From Massilia sp. CFBP 13721 (GTDB taxonomy: Bacteria; Pseudomonadota; Gammaproteobacteria; Burkholderiales; Burkholderiaceae_D): DNA of 64,000 bases. The position numbers and the translations under genes are program-made. Location of the stretch: positions 232,751-296,750 of the forward strand of contig NZ_JACYUY010000001.1 in assembly GCF_014842025.1 (NCBI RefSeq), in the 5' to 3' direction. Below, piece by piece: positions 26,549 through 34,616 of the stretch. The first letter of the stretch is position 1. Each line of letters opens with the position of its first letter. The notes below the pieces were generated by a model. The model searched no databases. It was not told where the DNA came from and was given only the letters and a program-made list of their open reading frames with translations.

Positions 26549-26738
26549 CGTAGGGTGGACTCCCGAGTCCACGCGTTACGTGCGTCTCAAGAATACGCGG
26601 CGCCGAATGTTCGCTCACATGGTTTCCGGTGGCTACAAATACTCGCGATGCCTGCGTCGAATTGTCTATGAGTGGGTATTTGCAGCAGTCGGTAAAGGCA
26701 TGCGCACGTAACGCGTGGACTCAGGAGCCCGCCCTACG
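26549..26738. repeat. 190-bp element with 36-nt inverted arms (GTAGGG family)
   Basis: The left arm 26549-26584 and right arm 26703-26738 are inverted copies with 33 of 36 positions matching. Each arm is one GTAGGGTGG...CCACGCGTTACGTGCG unit with its own internal hairpin. The 118-nt centre shows no gene. It lies between convergent maeB and the hydrolase at 26827. Confidence 0.65.
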
Positions 26739-26826
26739 TTACGCGATGGTCAACAAGACATCGCGCGTGTCAACGCCGGCTGCGCTGGCAAACGCTGGCG
26801 CAGCACAAGCGACCGGCAGTCGGGCT

Positions 26827-27657
26827 TCAACCCCGCACAAACGCCATGATATCGGCGTTGACCTGCTCCGCGTGCGTCGTCGGCAGCCCATGCGGCGCGC
26901 CCGGATAGGTCTTCAGCACGCCATTGCGCAGCAGCTCCGCCGTGCGCGGCGCCGACGCTTTATACGGCACCACCTGGTCATCGTCGCCATGGAGGACCAG
27001 CACCGGGATCGCGATGCGCCGCAAGTCTTCCGTAAAGTCGGTCTGCGAAAAGGCGACGATGCCGTCGTAGTGCGCCTTGGCGCCGCCCATCATGCCCTGG
27101 CGCCACCAGTTGAGGATGACCGGCTCCAGGGCGGTTTCGGGCGCGCGGTTGTAGCCATAGAACGGGCCGGCCGCGATCTCGTGGTAGAAGGCCGCGCGCC
27201 TGGCCGCCGTCTGCGCCTGGAAGTCGTCGAACACCTCCTTTGGCGTACCGTCGGGATTGGCGTCGGTCTGGAGCATCAGGGGTGGCACCGCGCTGATCAG
27301 GACCGCCCTGGCGACCGGATCCTCGCCATGGCGGGCGACGTAGCGCACCACCTCGCCGCCGCCGGTCGAATGGCCGACGTGGGTCGCACCCTGCGTGCCC
27401 AGGTGGCGCACGACCGCCGCCACGTCGTCGGCATAATGGTCCATGTCGTGGCCTTCCGACACCTGGCTGGATCGGCCATGGCCGCGCCGGTCGTGCGCCA
27501 CGACCCGGAAGCCCTGGCCGAGGAAAAACAGCATCTGCGCATCCCAGTCGTCCGCAGTGAGCGGCCAGCCGTGGTGGAAGTGGATGACCGGGGCGCCGCG
27601 CGGCCCCCAGTCCTTGTAGAAGATATCGACGCCATCCTGCGTGGTGACAAATGCCAT
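26827..27657 (-). CDS. Alpha/beta hydrolase, non-heme chloroperoxidase-like
   Basis: This 276-residue cytoplasmic alpha/beta hydrolase belongs to the cofactor-free haloperoxidase/esterase group. Motifs are HFHHGWPLTADDWD near the oxyanion hole, AHDRRGHGRS, the nucleophile elbow VGHSTGGG, an acid in LHGDDDQVVP and the catalytic His in PGAPHGLPTTH. Homologues are annotated as chloroperoxidases but natural substrates are usually esters. The ATG at 27657 with GAGGAGC upstream was preferred to an upstream ATG 45 nt earlier. No functional neighbours suggest a pathway. Confidence 0.88.
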   Translation of the reverse strand: MAFVTTQDGVDIFYKDWGPRGAPVIHFHHGWPLTADDWDAQMLFFLGQGFRVVAHDRRGHGRSSQVSEGHDMDHYADDVAAVVRHLGTQGATHVGHSTGGGEVVRYVARHGEDPVARAVLISAVPPLMLQTDANPDGTPKEVFDDFQAQTAARRAAFYHEIAAGPFYGYNRAPETALEPVILNWWRQGMMGGAKAHYDGIVAFSQTDFTEDLRRIAIPVLVLHGDDDQVVPYKASAPRTAELLRNGVLKTYPGAPHGLPTTHAEQVNADIMAFVRG

Positions 27658-27810
27658 GATCGCTGCTCCTCGATAGGTTAGCTGCCCATGTTGCTGTGGC
27701 ACTGAACTGTCGTCGGCTTGCCGACCGCTGCTGGTGAAAGCGCCCGCCGGCAGGCCTTCTGCTTCGACCGCGCCGGCGCCGGATTTACTGCATGCGCTGT
27801 TTGGATACCT

Positions 27811-29211
27811 TTACACGAGCCCGGTCAGGTAATACACCGCGATCACGAAAAACACCGCCAGCGTCTTGATGACGGTCACCGCGAAGATTTCCTTGTACGA
27901 TTCCTTGTGCGTCAGCCCGGTCACCGCCAGCAGCGTGATGACGGCGCCGTTGTGCGGCAGCGTGTCCATGCCGCCGCTAGCCATGGCCACCACGCGGTGC
28001 AGCACTTCGAGCGGGATTTGCGCCGCATTCGCGCCCTGGATGAACAGGTCGGACATGGCGGCCAGCGCGATGCTCATGCCGCCCGAGGCGGAACCGGTGA
28101 TGCCGGCCAGCGAGCTGACCGAGACGGCGGCATTCACCAGCGGGTCGGGGATGCTTTTCAGGGCATTGCCGACCACCACGAAACCCGGCAGCGCGGCGAT
28201 CACGCCGCCGAAGCCGTATTCCGAGGCCGTGTTCATCGCGGCCAGCAGCGCGCCGCCGACGGCCGCTTTCGAGCCGGCCGCGAAGCGGTCCTTGAGGCGC
28301 GCGAAGGCGGTCGCCACCACCAGCAGGATGCCCAGCAGCAGCGCGCCCTGCACCGCCCAGATCGCCACCACGGTCTTAATCGGGGTCGTTACCGGCGCCT
28401 TCAGGCCCGGCAGGATGTCGGGCGCGACCGTGAACGAGGCGCCATACCATTCGGGGATCATCTTCGTCAGCACGAAGTTGGCGACGCCGACCAGGATCAG
28501 CGGCAGCAGCGCCAGCAGCGGGTTCGGCAGCGCGGCGGACTCGGTCCGCTCCGGCTCGTTCTGCAGTACCGTGCCGTAGCCCTCGCCCCTGGCCATCGCC
28601 GCGCGGCGACGCCATTCCAGGTAACTCAGGCCTACCACGATCATGAACAGCGAGCCGAGCGTGCCGAGGATCGGCGCGGCCCACGAGGTGGTCTCGAAAA
28701 AGGTGGTCGGGATGATGTTCTGGATTTGCGGCGTCCCCGGCAGCGAATCCATCGTGAACGAGAACGCGCCCAGGGCCAGCGCGCCCGGCATCAGGCGTTT
28801 CGGGATGTTGCTCTGGCGGTAGAGTTCGGCCGCGAACGGGTACACCGCGAATACAACCACGAACAGCGACACGCCCCCATAGGTCAGCAGCGCGCATACC
28901 GCGACGATCACGGCATTCGCACGCGAGCGGCCGATGTAGCGCATGGCGGCGGCCACGATCGATTCACTGAAGCCGGACAGCTCGATCAGCTTGCCGAACA
29001 CGGCGCCCAGCATGAACACCGGGAAGTACAGCTTGACGAAGCCAACCATCTTTTCCATGAAGATGCCGGAGAACACCGGCGCGACGGCCGCCGGTTCGGT
29101 CAGCAGCACGGCGCCAAGGGCGGCGATCGGTGCGAACAGGATGACGCTGTAGCCGCGGTAGGCGGCAAACATCAGGAACGCCAGGGCGGCGAGAACGATC
29201 AGGAATGACAC
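27811..29211 (-). CDS. GntP-family permease
   Basis: This 466-residue GntP-superfamily carrier of organic acids (gluconate, hydroxybutyrate or similar) has about 12-14 hydrophobic segments. Recognisable stretches are KLYFPVFMLGAVFGKLIE, GGVSLFVVVFAVYPFA, DSLPGTPQIQNIIPT, NTASEYGFGGVIAALPGF and the C-terminal MASGGMDTLPHNGAV. The likely start is a GTG at 29211 preceded by AAGAGGAGC, giving VSFLIVLAALAFLM; longer frames add a basic, uncharacteristic leader. The substrate is undetermined; the length and the DTLPHNGA motif are closer to the hydroxybutyrate-permease branch than to classical GntP. Confidence 0.83.
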   Translation of the reverse strand: MSFLIVLAALAFLMFAAYRGYSVILFAPIAALGAVLLTEPAAVAPVFSGIFMEKMVGFVKLYFPVFMLGAVFGKLIELSGFSESIVAAAMRYIGRSRANAVIVAVCALLTYGGVSLFVVVFAVYPFAAELYRQSNIPKRLMPGALALGAFSFTMDSLPGTPQIQNIIPTTFFETTSWAAPILGTLGSLFMIVVGLSYLEWRRRAAMARGEGYGTVLQNEPERTESAALPNPLLALLPLILVGVANFVLTKMIPEWYGASFTVAPDILPGLKAPVTTPIKTVVAIWAVQGALLLGILLVVATAFARLKDRFAAGSKAAVGGALLAAMNTASEYGFGGVIAALPGFVVVGNALKSIPDPLVNAAVSVSSLAGITGSASGGMSIALAAMSDLFIQGANAAQIPLEVLHRVVAMASGGMDTLPHNGAVITLLAVTGLTHKESYKEIFAVTVIKTLAVFFVIAVYYLTGLV

Positions 29212-29390
29212 GGGTGCTCCTCTTCTCTTTTTACTTGATGGCCGATCGCGTGGTGCGGGACGGCGGCTTGCATTTTTCGACGCGCGCGTGGGGCGTCGGG
29301 CCGCATGGGGCGGCATGATTATTGGCGATTGTTGCTGTAAATGAAATACGTAGAACTACCGTATGGAACAGCGGCGCTCTTGCGCTCGCT

Positions 29391-29413
29391 AATGATAATG
29401 CTCTATCATTATC
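29391..29413. promoter_or_regulatory. Fur-box-like inverted repeat upstream of the TonB receptor
   Basis: The AT-rich stretch contains AATGATA (29391-29397) and its inverse TATCATT (29404-29410), and reads GATAAT-GCTCT-ATCATTATC. This is close to the Fur consensus GATAATGATAATCATTATC with a degenerate middle hexamer and one extra base. It is about 70 nt before the receptor ATG, in the 273-bp divergent space shared with the GntP gene; nothing else is seen there. Confidence 0.55.
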
Positions 29414-29484
29414 TTCTGAGTGGCAAAACGGGCAAACATGTGCGGTCCGATGTCGTCCGTCCCCAACAAACAAGGTTCCTGAAG

Positions 29485-31536
29485 ATGAAACAACCGCTGC
29501 TGCCCACCATGCTGGCCCCTGTCCTGTCGCTGGTCGCTGGATTCGCGCTGGCCGAGGACCCGGCCATCGTGATGGGCGAGGTGCGCGTCAGTGCGCAGCG
29601 CAGCGGCGGTCCGCTGCTGACCAACCGCGTGCTCACCTCGGTCGATGTGCTCGGCGCCGACAAGATCGACGACAAGAACGTCATGGACAGCTGGGAGCTG
29701 ATCGGCCAGCTGCCTGGCGTCCAGCTGACCGAAACGCGCATGGGCGCCGAGTCCGGCAAGGCCACCTTCCGCGCCTTTAACGGCGAGGGCTACATCAACG
29801 GCATCAAGGTGCTGATCGACGGCATTCCGAGCAACGTCAACAGCGGCAACCAGCGCTTCATCGACATGATCTTCCCGCTCGAGATCGACTATATCGAGGT
29901 CGTGCGCGGCACCAACGATCCGCGCTACGGCTTGCACAACATCGGCGGCAATATCAATTTCGGCACGCGCCAGGGCGGCAACTATACGGATGCCCGCCTG
30001 GGTGTCGGCAGTTACGACACGCGCGAGCTGCAGCTTGCGCTCGGCCGCGAAAGCGGCGCGCTGGCGCAAAACTACTTCTTCGCCAAACAACGATCCGACG
30101 AGTACCGCGGCAGCGGTTCCGACAAGCGTTCGGCCGGCGCCAAATGGTTCCTCGCCTCCGCCGACAAGACGCTCAAGGCTGGCCTGGTGCTGCGCACCTA
30201 TCAACACGATGCCGGCGAGCCGGGCTTCCTGACGGCGGCCGAACTGCGCGCCGACCGGCGCCAGGCGCCGGCGAAAAACGCCAACGACGCCAGCGCGCGC
30301 ACGATGCGCCATGCCGGCTTTCATGTCGATTGGCAGATCACGCCCGACGCTTTCCTCAGCAGCAAAGCCTACTTCAACAGCTATGCCGACGACCGGCGCG
30401 TGACCTTCACCAGCAATCCCGCCGGCACCGCCCCGCGCCAGCGGCGCCGCTGGGACGAGGAGCAACGCGGCCTGTTGTCCACGCTGACCTGGCGCCTCGC
30501 CGACACCGTGGTGCTCGAGGGCGGTGTGAACGTCGAACGGCAGGACAATCGCTACCGGCGCGAGCGCTTCACGTTTGCCAGCCCGACCGATTTCAGCACG
30601 CCTGCCGGCACGCAGAACGACGATACCTACAGTCTCGACAATACCGGCGCCTACCTGCAAGCCGTGCTGCGCCCGTCCGCCACCCTGAAAATCATTCCGG
30701 GCTTCCGGGTCGACAAGTTCAGCGGCGGCAATCGCGCCAACCTGACCGGCGCGCGCGCGCCCTTGCAGGACTACGGCTGGATCGACCAACCGAAGCTGAG
30801 CATGGTCTACAACCCGCTCAAGAGCGTCAGCATCTATGGCAACTGGGGCCGTACCTTCCAGGTGCTGACCGGCTCGGGCGCGCCTGCTTATCTGGTGCCC
30901 GGCCAGGCTGCCTTTGCACCGTCGATCAATACCGGCAAGGAGCTCGGCGTCAAGTTCAAGCTGGTGCCCGGTACCGACCTGCGCCTGGCCGCCTGGCGCC
31001 AGGATGCGACCGGCGAAGTGGCCAACATGCCGGCCACTGGCACTACCGTCGGCCTGGGCGAAACGCGGCGCCAGGGCGTCGATTTCCAGGTCTCCGGACA
31101 AGCCACGCCCAGGCTGAACCTGTGGCTGTCGCACTCGCTGCAAAAAGCCGAAGTGATCAGCGCCTTCGGCGCCGACGGCGTTTCGCTGGCCGGCAAGGAA
31201 GTGTTCTCCACGCCGCGCTTCATCAGCAACGCCGGACTGGAATACCGCGCCAGCGACAGCCTGCGCCTGGGCCTGCAGGGCCGTGCGCAGGGCGATTACT
31301 TCATCGACAGCCCGAACCGGGAAGGCAAGTTCGGCGGCTTTGCCGTGCTCGATGCCAGCCTGCGCTACGCACTCACCAGACGCACCAGCATCGACGTCCA
31401 GGTCAAGAACGTCACCGGCCGCGACGTCGAGTACGTCTGGTACGATCATTTTTTCTGGCCTGCCGACGCTTACCAGCCGATGTTTTCGGCGGGTCCGGGA
31501 CGCACCGTCCACCTGGCGCTGAACGTCAAGCTGTAG
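29485..31536 (+). CDS. TonB-dependent outer-membrane receptor
   Basis: This 683-residue receptor has a signal peptide (MKQPLLPTMLAPVLSLVAGF, cleavage near ALA-ED), a plug domain (about 30-160, with LIGQLPGVQLTE, IKVLIDGIPSN, YIEVVRGTNDPRYG and GGNINFGTR) and a 22-strand barrel. The barrel ends in the aromatic-rich YVWYDHFFW segment and HLALNVKL. The Fur-like box upstream suggests an iron chelate as ligand, but that is inferred. The start at ATG 29485 was chosen for the signal peptide. A DUF1624 membrane protein follows 24 nt later and is probably cotranscribed. Confidence 0.9.
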   Translation: MKQPLLPTMLAPVLSLVAGFALAEDPAIVMGEVRVSAQRSGGPLLTNRVLTSVDVLGADKIDDKNVMDSWELIGQLPGVQLTETRMGAESGKATFRAFNGEGYINGIKVLIDGIPSNVNSGNQRFIDMIFPLEIDYIEVVRGTNDPRYGLHNIGGNINFGTRQGGNYTDARLGVGSYDTRELQLALGRESGALAQNYFFAKQRSDEYRGSGSDKRSAGAKWFLASADKTLKAGLVLRTYQHDAGEPGFLTAAELRADRRQAPAKNANDASARTMRHAGFHVDWQITPDAFLSSKAYFNSYADDRRVTFTSNPAGTAPRQRRRWDEEQRGLLSTLTWRLADTVVLEGGVNVERQDNRYRRERFTFASPTDFSTPAGTQNDDTYSLDNTGAYLQAVLRPSATLKIIPGFRVDKFSGGNRANLTGARAPLQDYGWIDQPKLSMVYNPLKSVSIYGNWGRTFQVLTGSGAPAYLVPGQAAFAPSINTGKELGVKFKLVPGTDLRLAAWRQDATGEVANMPATGTTVGLGETRRQGVDFQVSGQATPRLNLWLSHSLQKAEVISAFGADGVSLAGKEVFSTPRFISNAGLEYRASDSLRLGLQGRAQGDYFIDSPNREGKFGGFAVLDASLRYALTRRTSIDVQVKNVTGRDVEYVWYDHFFWPADAYQPMFSAGPGRTVHLALNVKL

Positions 31537-31560
31537 TCATCACGCCACTCCTGGAATCCC

Positions 31561-32700
31561 ATGCAAAAGCCCAGTAACCGCATCGCTTCGATCGACGTCG
31601 TGCGCGGCCTCGTCATGCTCTTGATGACGGTCGACCACGTGCGCGAGACTTTCTTCCTGCAGCACCAGGTGAGCGACCCGATGGACGCCGCCACGGTCGA
31701 TCCCGCCCTGTTCTTCACGCGCCTGGCCGCCCATTTCTGCGCGCCGATGTTCGTCTTCCTCACCGGCCTGTCGGCCTGGCTGTATGCGCATCCGCCAGGC
31801 GCGCCGCGCGACGCCACCGGCTTTCTCGTCAAGCGCGGCGCGCTGCTGATCGGACTCGAGCTGGTGGTCGTGAACTTCGCCTGGAGCGGCAGCCTCACCC
31901 CCTCGATCCTGTACCTGCAGGTGATCTGGGCCATCGGCCTGGCGATGTTGGCATTGGCTCTGCTGCACCGTCTGCCGCTACCGCTACTGGCGCTAACTGG
32001 CATCGTCATCGTCGGCGGCCATAATCCGCTGGCCGGCGTGTCGTTCGAACCAGGCGGCATCAAGGCCGCGGCATGGACGATCCTGGAGAACCGCGGCTTG
32101 CTGATGAATGGCGCCCTGAAGGTCAAAGTCAGCTATCCGGTGCTGGCCTGGATCGGCGTGATCCTGCTCGGCTATGCCTGCGGCCCGCTGTATGCGCGCA
32201 GCACGCGGCTCGATGCCGCAAACCTGCGCCGGCGCCGCCTGGCCTGGGGCGGCGTGGCCTGCCTGCTGCTGCTCGTGCTCCTGCGCGGCGCGAACCTGTA
32301 CGGCGAACCAGTGCCGTGGTCGGTGCAGGACGAGGCCGTGCGCACGTTGATGTCGTTCCTGAACTTCACCAAGTACCCGCCTTCGCTCGACTTCCTGCTG
32401 CTGACCCTCGGCTGCGGCCTGCTGGTGCTGGCCGCGATAGAATCCGTCGACAACGCATTCACGCACATGGCCGCCGTGTTCGGCGGCGCGCCGCTGTTCT
32501 ATTACCTGCTGCACCTGTACGCGCTGCTGGTGCTGCAGCGGATCGCAGCAAGCATGTTGGGCGTGGCGCGTGCCGACCTCGCGACGGTCTGGCAGGTCTG
32601 GGCGCTGAGCGCGCTGCTGGCCGCGGCGCTGTGGTGGCCGACCCGGCGCTTCGGGCGCTACAAGCGCGAGAGCGGCAAGGCGTGGGTCAGGTATTTTTGA
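31561..32700 (+). CDS. DUF1624/heparan-alpha-glucosaminide N-acetyltransferase-like membrane protein
   Basis: This 379-residue polytopic membrane protein has the family N-terminus (IASIDVVRGLVMLLMTVDHV, then RETFF) and the FCAPMFVFLTGLSAWL helix. About 10 membrane segments are apparent. DUF1624 proteins are acyltransferase-3-like; the characterised human relative moves an acetyl group across a membrane onto a glucosamine. The bacterial substrate is unknown. It lies 24 nt behind the TonB receptor, so an acyl modification related to the receptor ligand is possible but speculative. It converges on the BNR gene across the 120-bp tandem repeat. Confidence 0.8.
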   Translation: MQKPSNRIASIDVVRGLVMLLMTVDHVRETFFLQHQVSDPMDAATVDPALFFTRLAAHFCAPMFVFLTGLSAWLYAHPPGAPRDATGFLVKRGALLIGLELVVVNFAWSGSLTPSILYLQVIWAIGLAMLALALLHRLPLPLLALTGIVIVGGHNPLAGVSFEPGGIKAAAWTILENRGLLMNGALKVKVSYPVLAWIGVILLGYACGPLYARSTRLDAANLRRRRLAWGGVACLLLLVLLRGANLYGEPVPWSVQDEAVRTLMSFLNFTKYPPSLDFLLLTLGCGLLVLAAIESVDNAFTHMAAVFGGAPLFYYLLHLYALLVLQRIAASMLGVARADLATVWQVWALSALLAAALWWPTRRFGRYKRESGKAWVRYF

Positions 32701-32711
32701 CAGTCACCGGC

Positions 32712-33035
32712 CGGTTCCCTGGTCAAAACGCGGTACGTGGTTCAGACACTTTGCAGCGCGTGGACGAAGTCCACCCTACATTACCCCGAACAGTCGCGTA
32801 CGTAGGGTGGACTTCGTCCACGCGTTACGCACGGTTCCTTGGTCGAAACGCCGTACGTGGCCCGGACGCTTTGCACCGCGTGGACGGAGTCCACCCTACA
32901 TTACCCCGAACAGTCGCGTACGTAGGGTGGACTTCGTCCACGCGTTACGCACGGTTCCTTGGTCGAAACGCCGTACGTGGCCCGGATACTTTGCACCGCG
33001 TGGACGGAGCGGTCCGCCGCGCGGTCCACCCTACA
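32712..33035. repeat. 120-bp tandem repeat built from GTAGGGTGG palindromes
   Basis: Three units start at 32712, 32832 and 32952, with a period of exactly 120 bp. Units 2 and 3 are nearly identical over their first ~58 bases. Unit 3 then diverges (an extra GCGGTCCGCC-type insert) and ends after CCACCCTACATT. Each full unit carries a reverse and a forward palindrome (GTGGACG-AGTCCACCCTAC and GTAGGGTGGACTTCGTCCAC). The array fills the 340-bp gap between two convergent genes. It is not a CRISPR: the units are contiguous and there are no spacers. Confidence 0.85.
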
Positions 33036-33040
33036 TTCAA

Positions 33041-34294
33041 TCAACGCCCACGCATCAGCCAGACCCGGCTGCGCACGCCCGGCTGCAGGCTGCTGTTGAC
33101 GATGGCAATGCGGCCATCGCGGCCGAGGGCGAGCTTCTGTCCGAGCAGCCCCTGCTGGCTGCCGTTGCTGCCACCCGCTGGGGCGGCGCTGCCGGGAACC
33201 ACGGACGGCGTGCTGAAGCGATGGCCGGCATCAACCGAGCGCACGAAACCGAGCGATTGCGCGCGGCCGTCCGCGCCCAGGTTTTCCCAGGCGACGGCCA
33301 GTCCGGTACCGCCGTCGCCCGCCAGCATCGGGTAGGCCGCGCCGCCCGCCGACAGCGTGCGCGCGGCGCCGAAGCGGCCGCCGGTGGCGCTCGTGTAGCG
33401 GATGTCGGACCGGGCGCCGGGCGCGCGCTGGCGCGCGTACACCAGGTGCAGGCGCCCGCCGGCGGACGCCAGCCGCGGCGCATCGGGCCTGCCCTCGCCG
33501 GCGCCGACCAGCTGCGGCGCGGCGAAGCTGGCGCCGTTGTCGCGCGAGGCGGCGACGCGGATGGCCGCCTGCGGGTCCTCGCCCACGCTCCAGGCGAGGT
33601 GGATGGCGCCGCCAGGTCCGGCGGCCAGCGACGGCCCGCGCGCCGGCCGCGCGCCGTCGCCGGCGATCCGGCGCGGCGCCGAAAACGCGGCGCCGCCATC
33701 GCGCGAGCGCGCCAGCCACAGGGCGCCGTGGTATTCGGTCCAGGCCGCGAACAGCGTGCCGTCGGCGCCGACGGCGAGATCGAGGCTGCCGTTCGACCAG
33801 GTGCGGCGGTCGAGCCGTCCCTTGCCGTCGCCGCCGATCGAACGCGACAGGTTGCGCGGCGCCGCGAAGGTCTGGCCGCCGTCGTGCGAGGCGGCGAACA
33901 GGATGTCGCCGCCGTGCGAGCCGCCCGAGAAAATGATTTCCTGCCACAGCAGGTAGACGCGGCCCGCGCGCGCCGGGTCGACGGCGATGCGCGGCAGCCA
34001 GGAAAACGTGGCCGGGCTGCGCGAGACGTTGACGGCCGGACCTGGCCTGCCGCCGGCACCGATATGGCGCAGCCAGACGTCCTTGCCCTTCTGGTCGGCC
34101 CAGGCCATGAGGTGTCCGCCGCCGGGTGCCGCAGCGCCAGCGGCAGCGACCGTGGCGTCGTCGACATAGTCGTAGCGCGACGCGTTCTGGCGCCATGGCC
34201 CCTTGTCGCCGCGCCCGGCGGCGATCTCGAGCGGCGCTTCCCACCCCGGGACGGCGGCGGCGCCAAGCGATGCGAGCAGGAACAGCGCTTTCAT
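33041..34294 (-). CDS. Secreted BNR/Asp-box repeat protein (sialidase-like propeller)
   Basis: This 417-residue protein has a signal peptide (MKALFLLASLGAAAVPG) and at least four Asp-box repeats of the S-x-D-G-G-x-x-F type (SHDGGQTF, SRDGGAAF, SRDNGASF, SVDAGHRF), indicating a six-bladed sialidase/neuraminidase-like beta-propeller. The sialidase active-site arginine triad is not evident from motifs, so enzymatic activity should not be assumed. The ATG at 34294 follows GGGAGGTGAT. It is transcribed alone, divergent from tctC. Ala/Gly/Arg-rich composition matches the host. Function is unknown. Confidence 0.75.
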   Translation of the reverse strand: MKALFLLASLGAAAVPGWEAPLEIAAGRGDKGPWRQNASRYDYVDDATVAAAGAAAPGGGHLMAWADQKGKDVWLRHIGAGGRPGPAVNVSRSPATFSWLPRIAVDPARAGRVYLLWQEIIFSGGSHGGDILFAASHDGGQTFAAPRNLSRSIGGDGKGRLDRRTWSNGSLDLAVGADGTLFAAWTEYHGALWLARSRDGGAAFSAPRRIAGDGARPARGPSLAAGPGGAIHLAWSVGEDPQAAIRVAASRDNGASFAAPQLVGAGEGRPDAPRLASAGGRLHLVYARQRAPGARSDIRYTSATGGRFGAARTLSAGGAAYPMLAGDGGTGLAVAWENLGADGRAQSLGFVRSVDAGHRFSTPSVVPGSAAPAGGSNGSQQGLLGQKLALGRDGRIAIVNSSLQPGVRSRVWLMRGR

Positions 34295-34616
34295 GATCAC
34301 CTCCCGTCCCGAGGCTAGCACCACCGGCGCAGCGCCGCTGCACAATCCGCGCGCCGTTCAAACCGCCTTCGCACTAATATGGATGAGTGTCGCACGCCCC
34401 GGGTTTTCAGCTTGCCGGGCAAATATGGATGAGCGTTGCATGGCATGCAATTGCGGTTTTCCCTTAGTTGCAAATAAGATTATTTACTGGTACAACCGAA
34501 GCCTGAGTACATACCTGTTCAACAAGATCCGAGCGCGGGCCCCGGCCTGCCGGAGAATCGCGTGAATCGGGTGGACGGTTGGGCATAACTTATAAACAGA
34601 GACCGAGGAAGACACC
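34295..34616. other. 322-bp divergent intergenic region with a 15-bp direct repeat
   Basis: There is no gene here. The imperfect repeat AATATGGATGAG(T/C)GT occurs at 34376-34390 and 34422-34436, 46 bp apart. Farther on is an AT-rich stretch near 34460-34510 that could hold the tctC promoter, and GAGGAAG lies upstream of the tctC ATG. The repeat could be a regulator site; no regulator gene is adjacent. Confidence 0.35.

Noticed and set aside
23853..26618. 921-residue antisense open frame over maeB
   Set aside because: Same reasoning: maeB has complete catalytic motifs on the plus strand and the antisense frame is compositionally biased without motifs.
32712..33035. CRISPR array
   Set aside because: Repeats are contiguous 120-bp units with no variable spacers and no cas genes are nearby.
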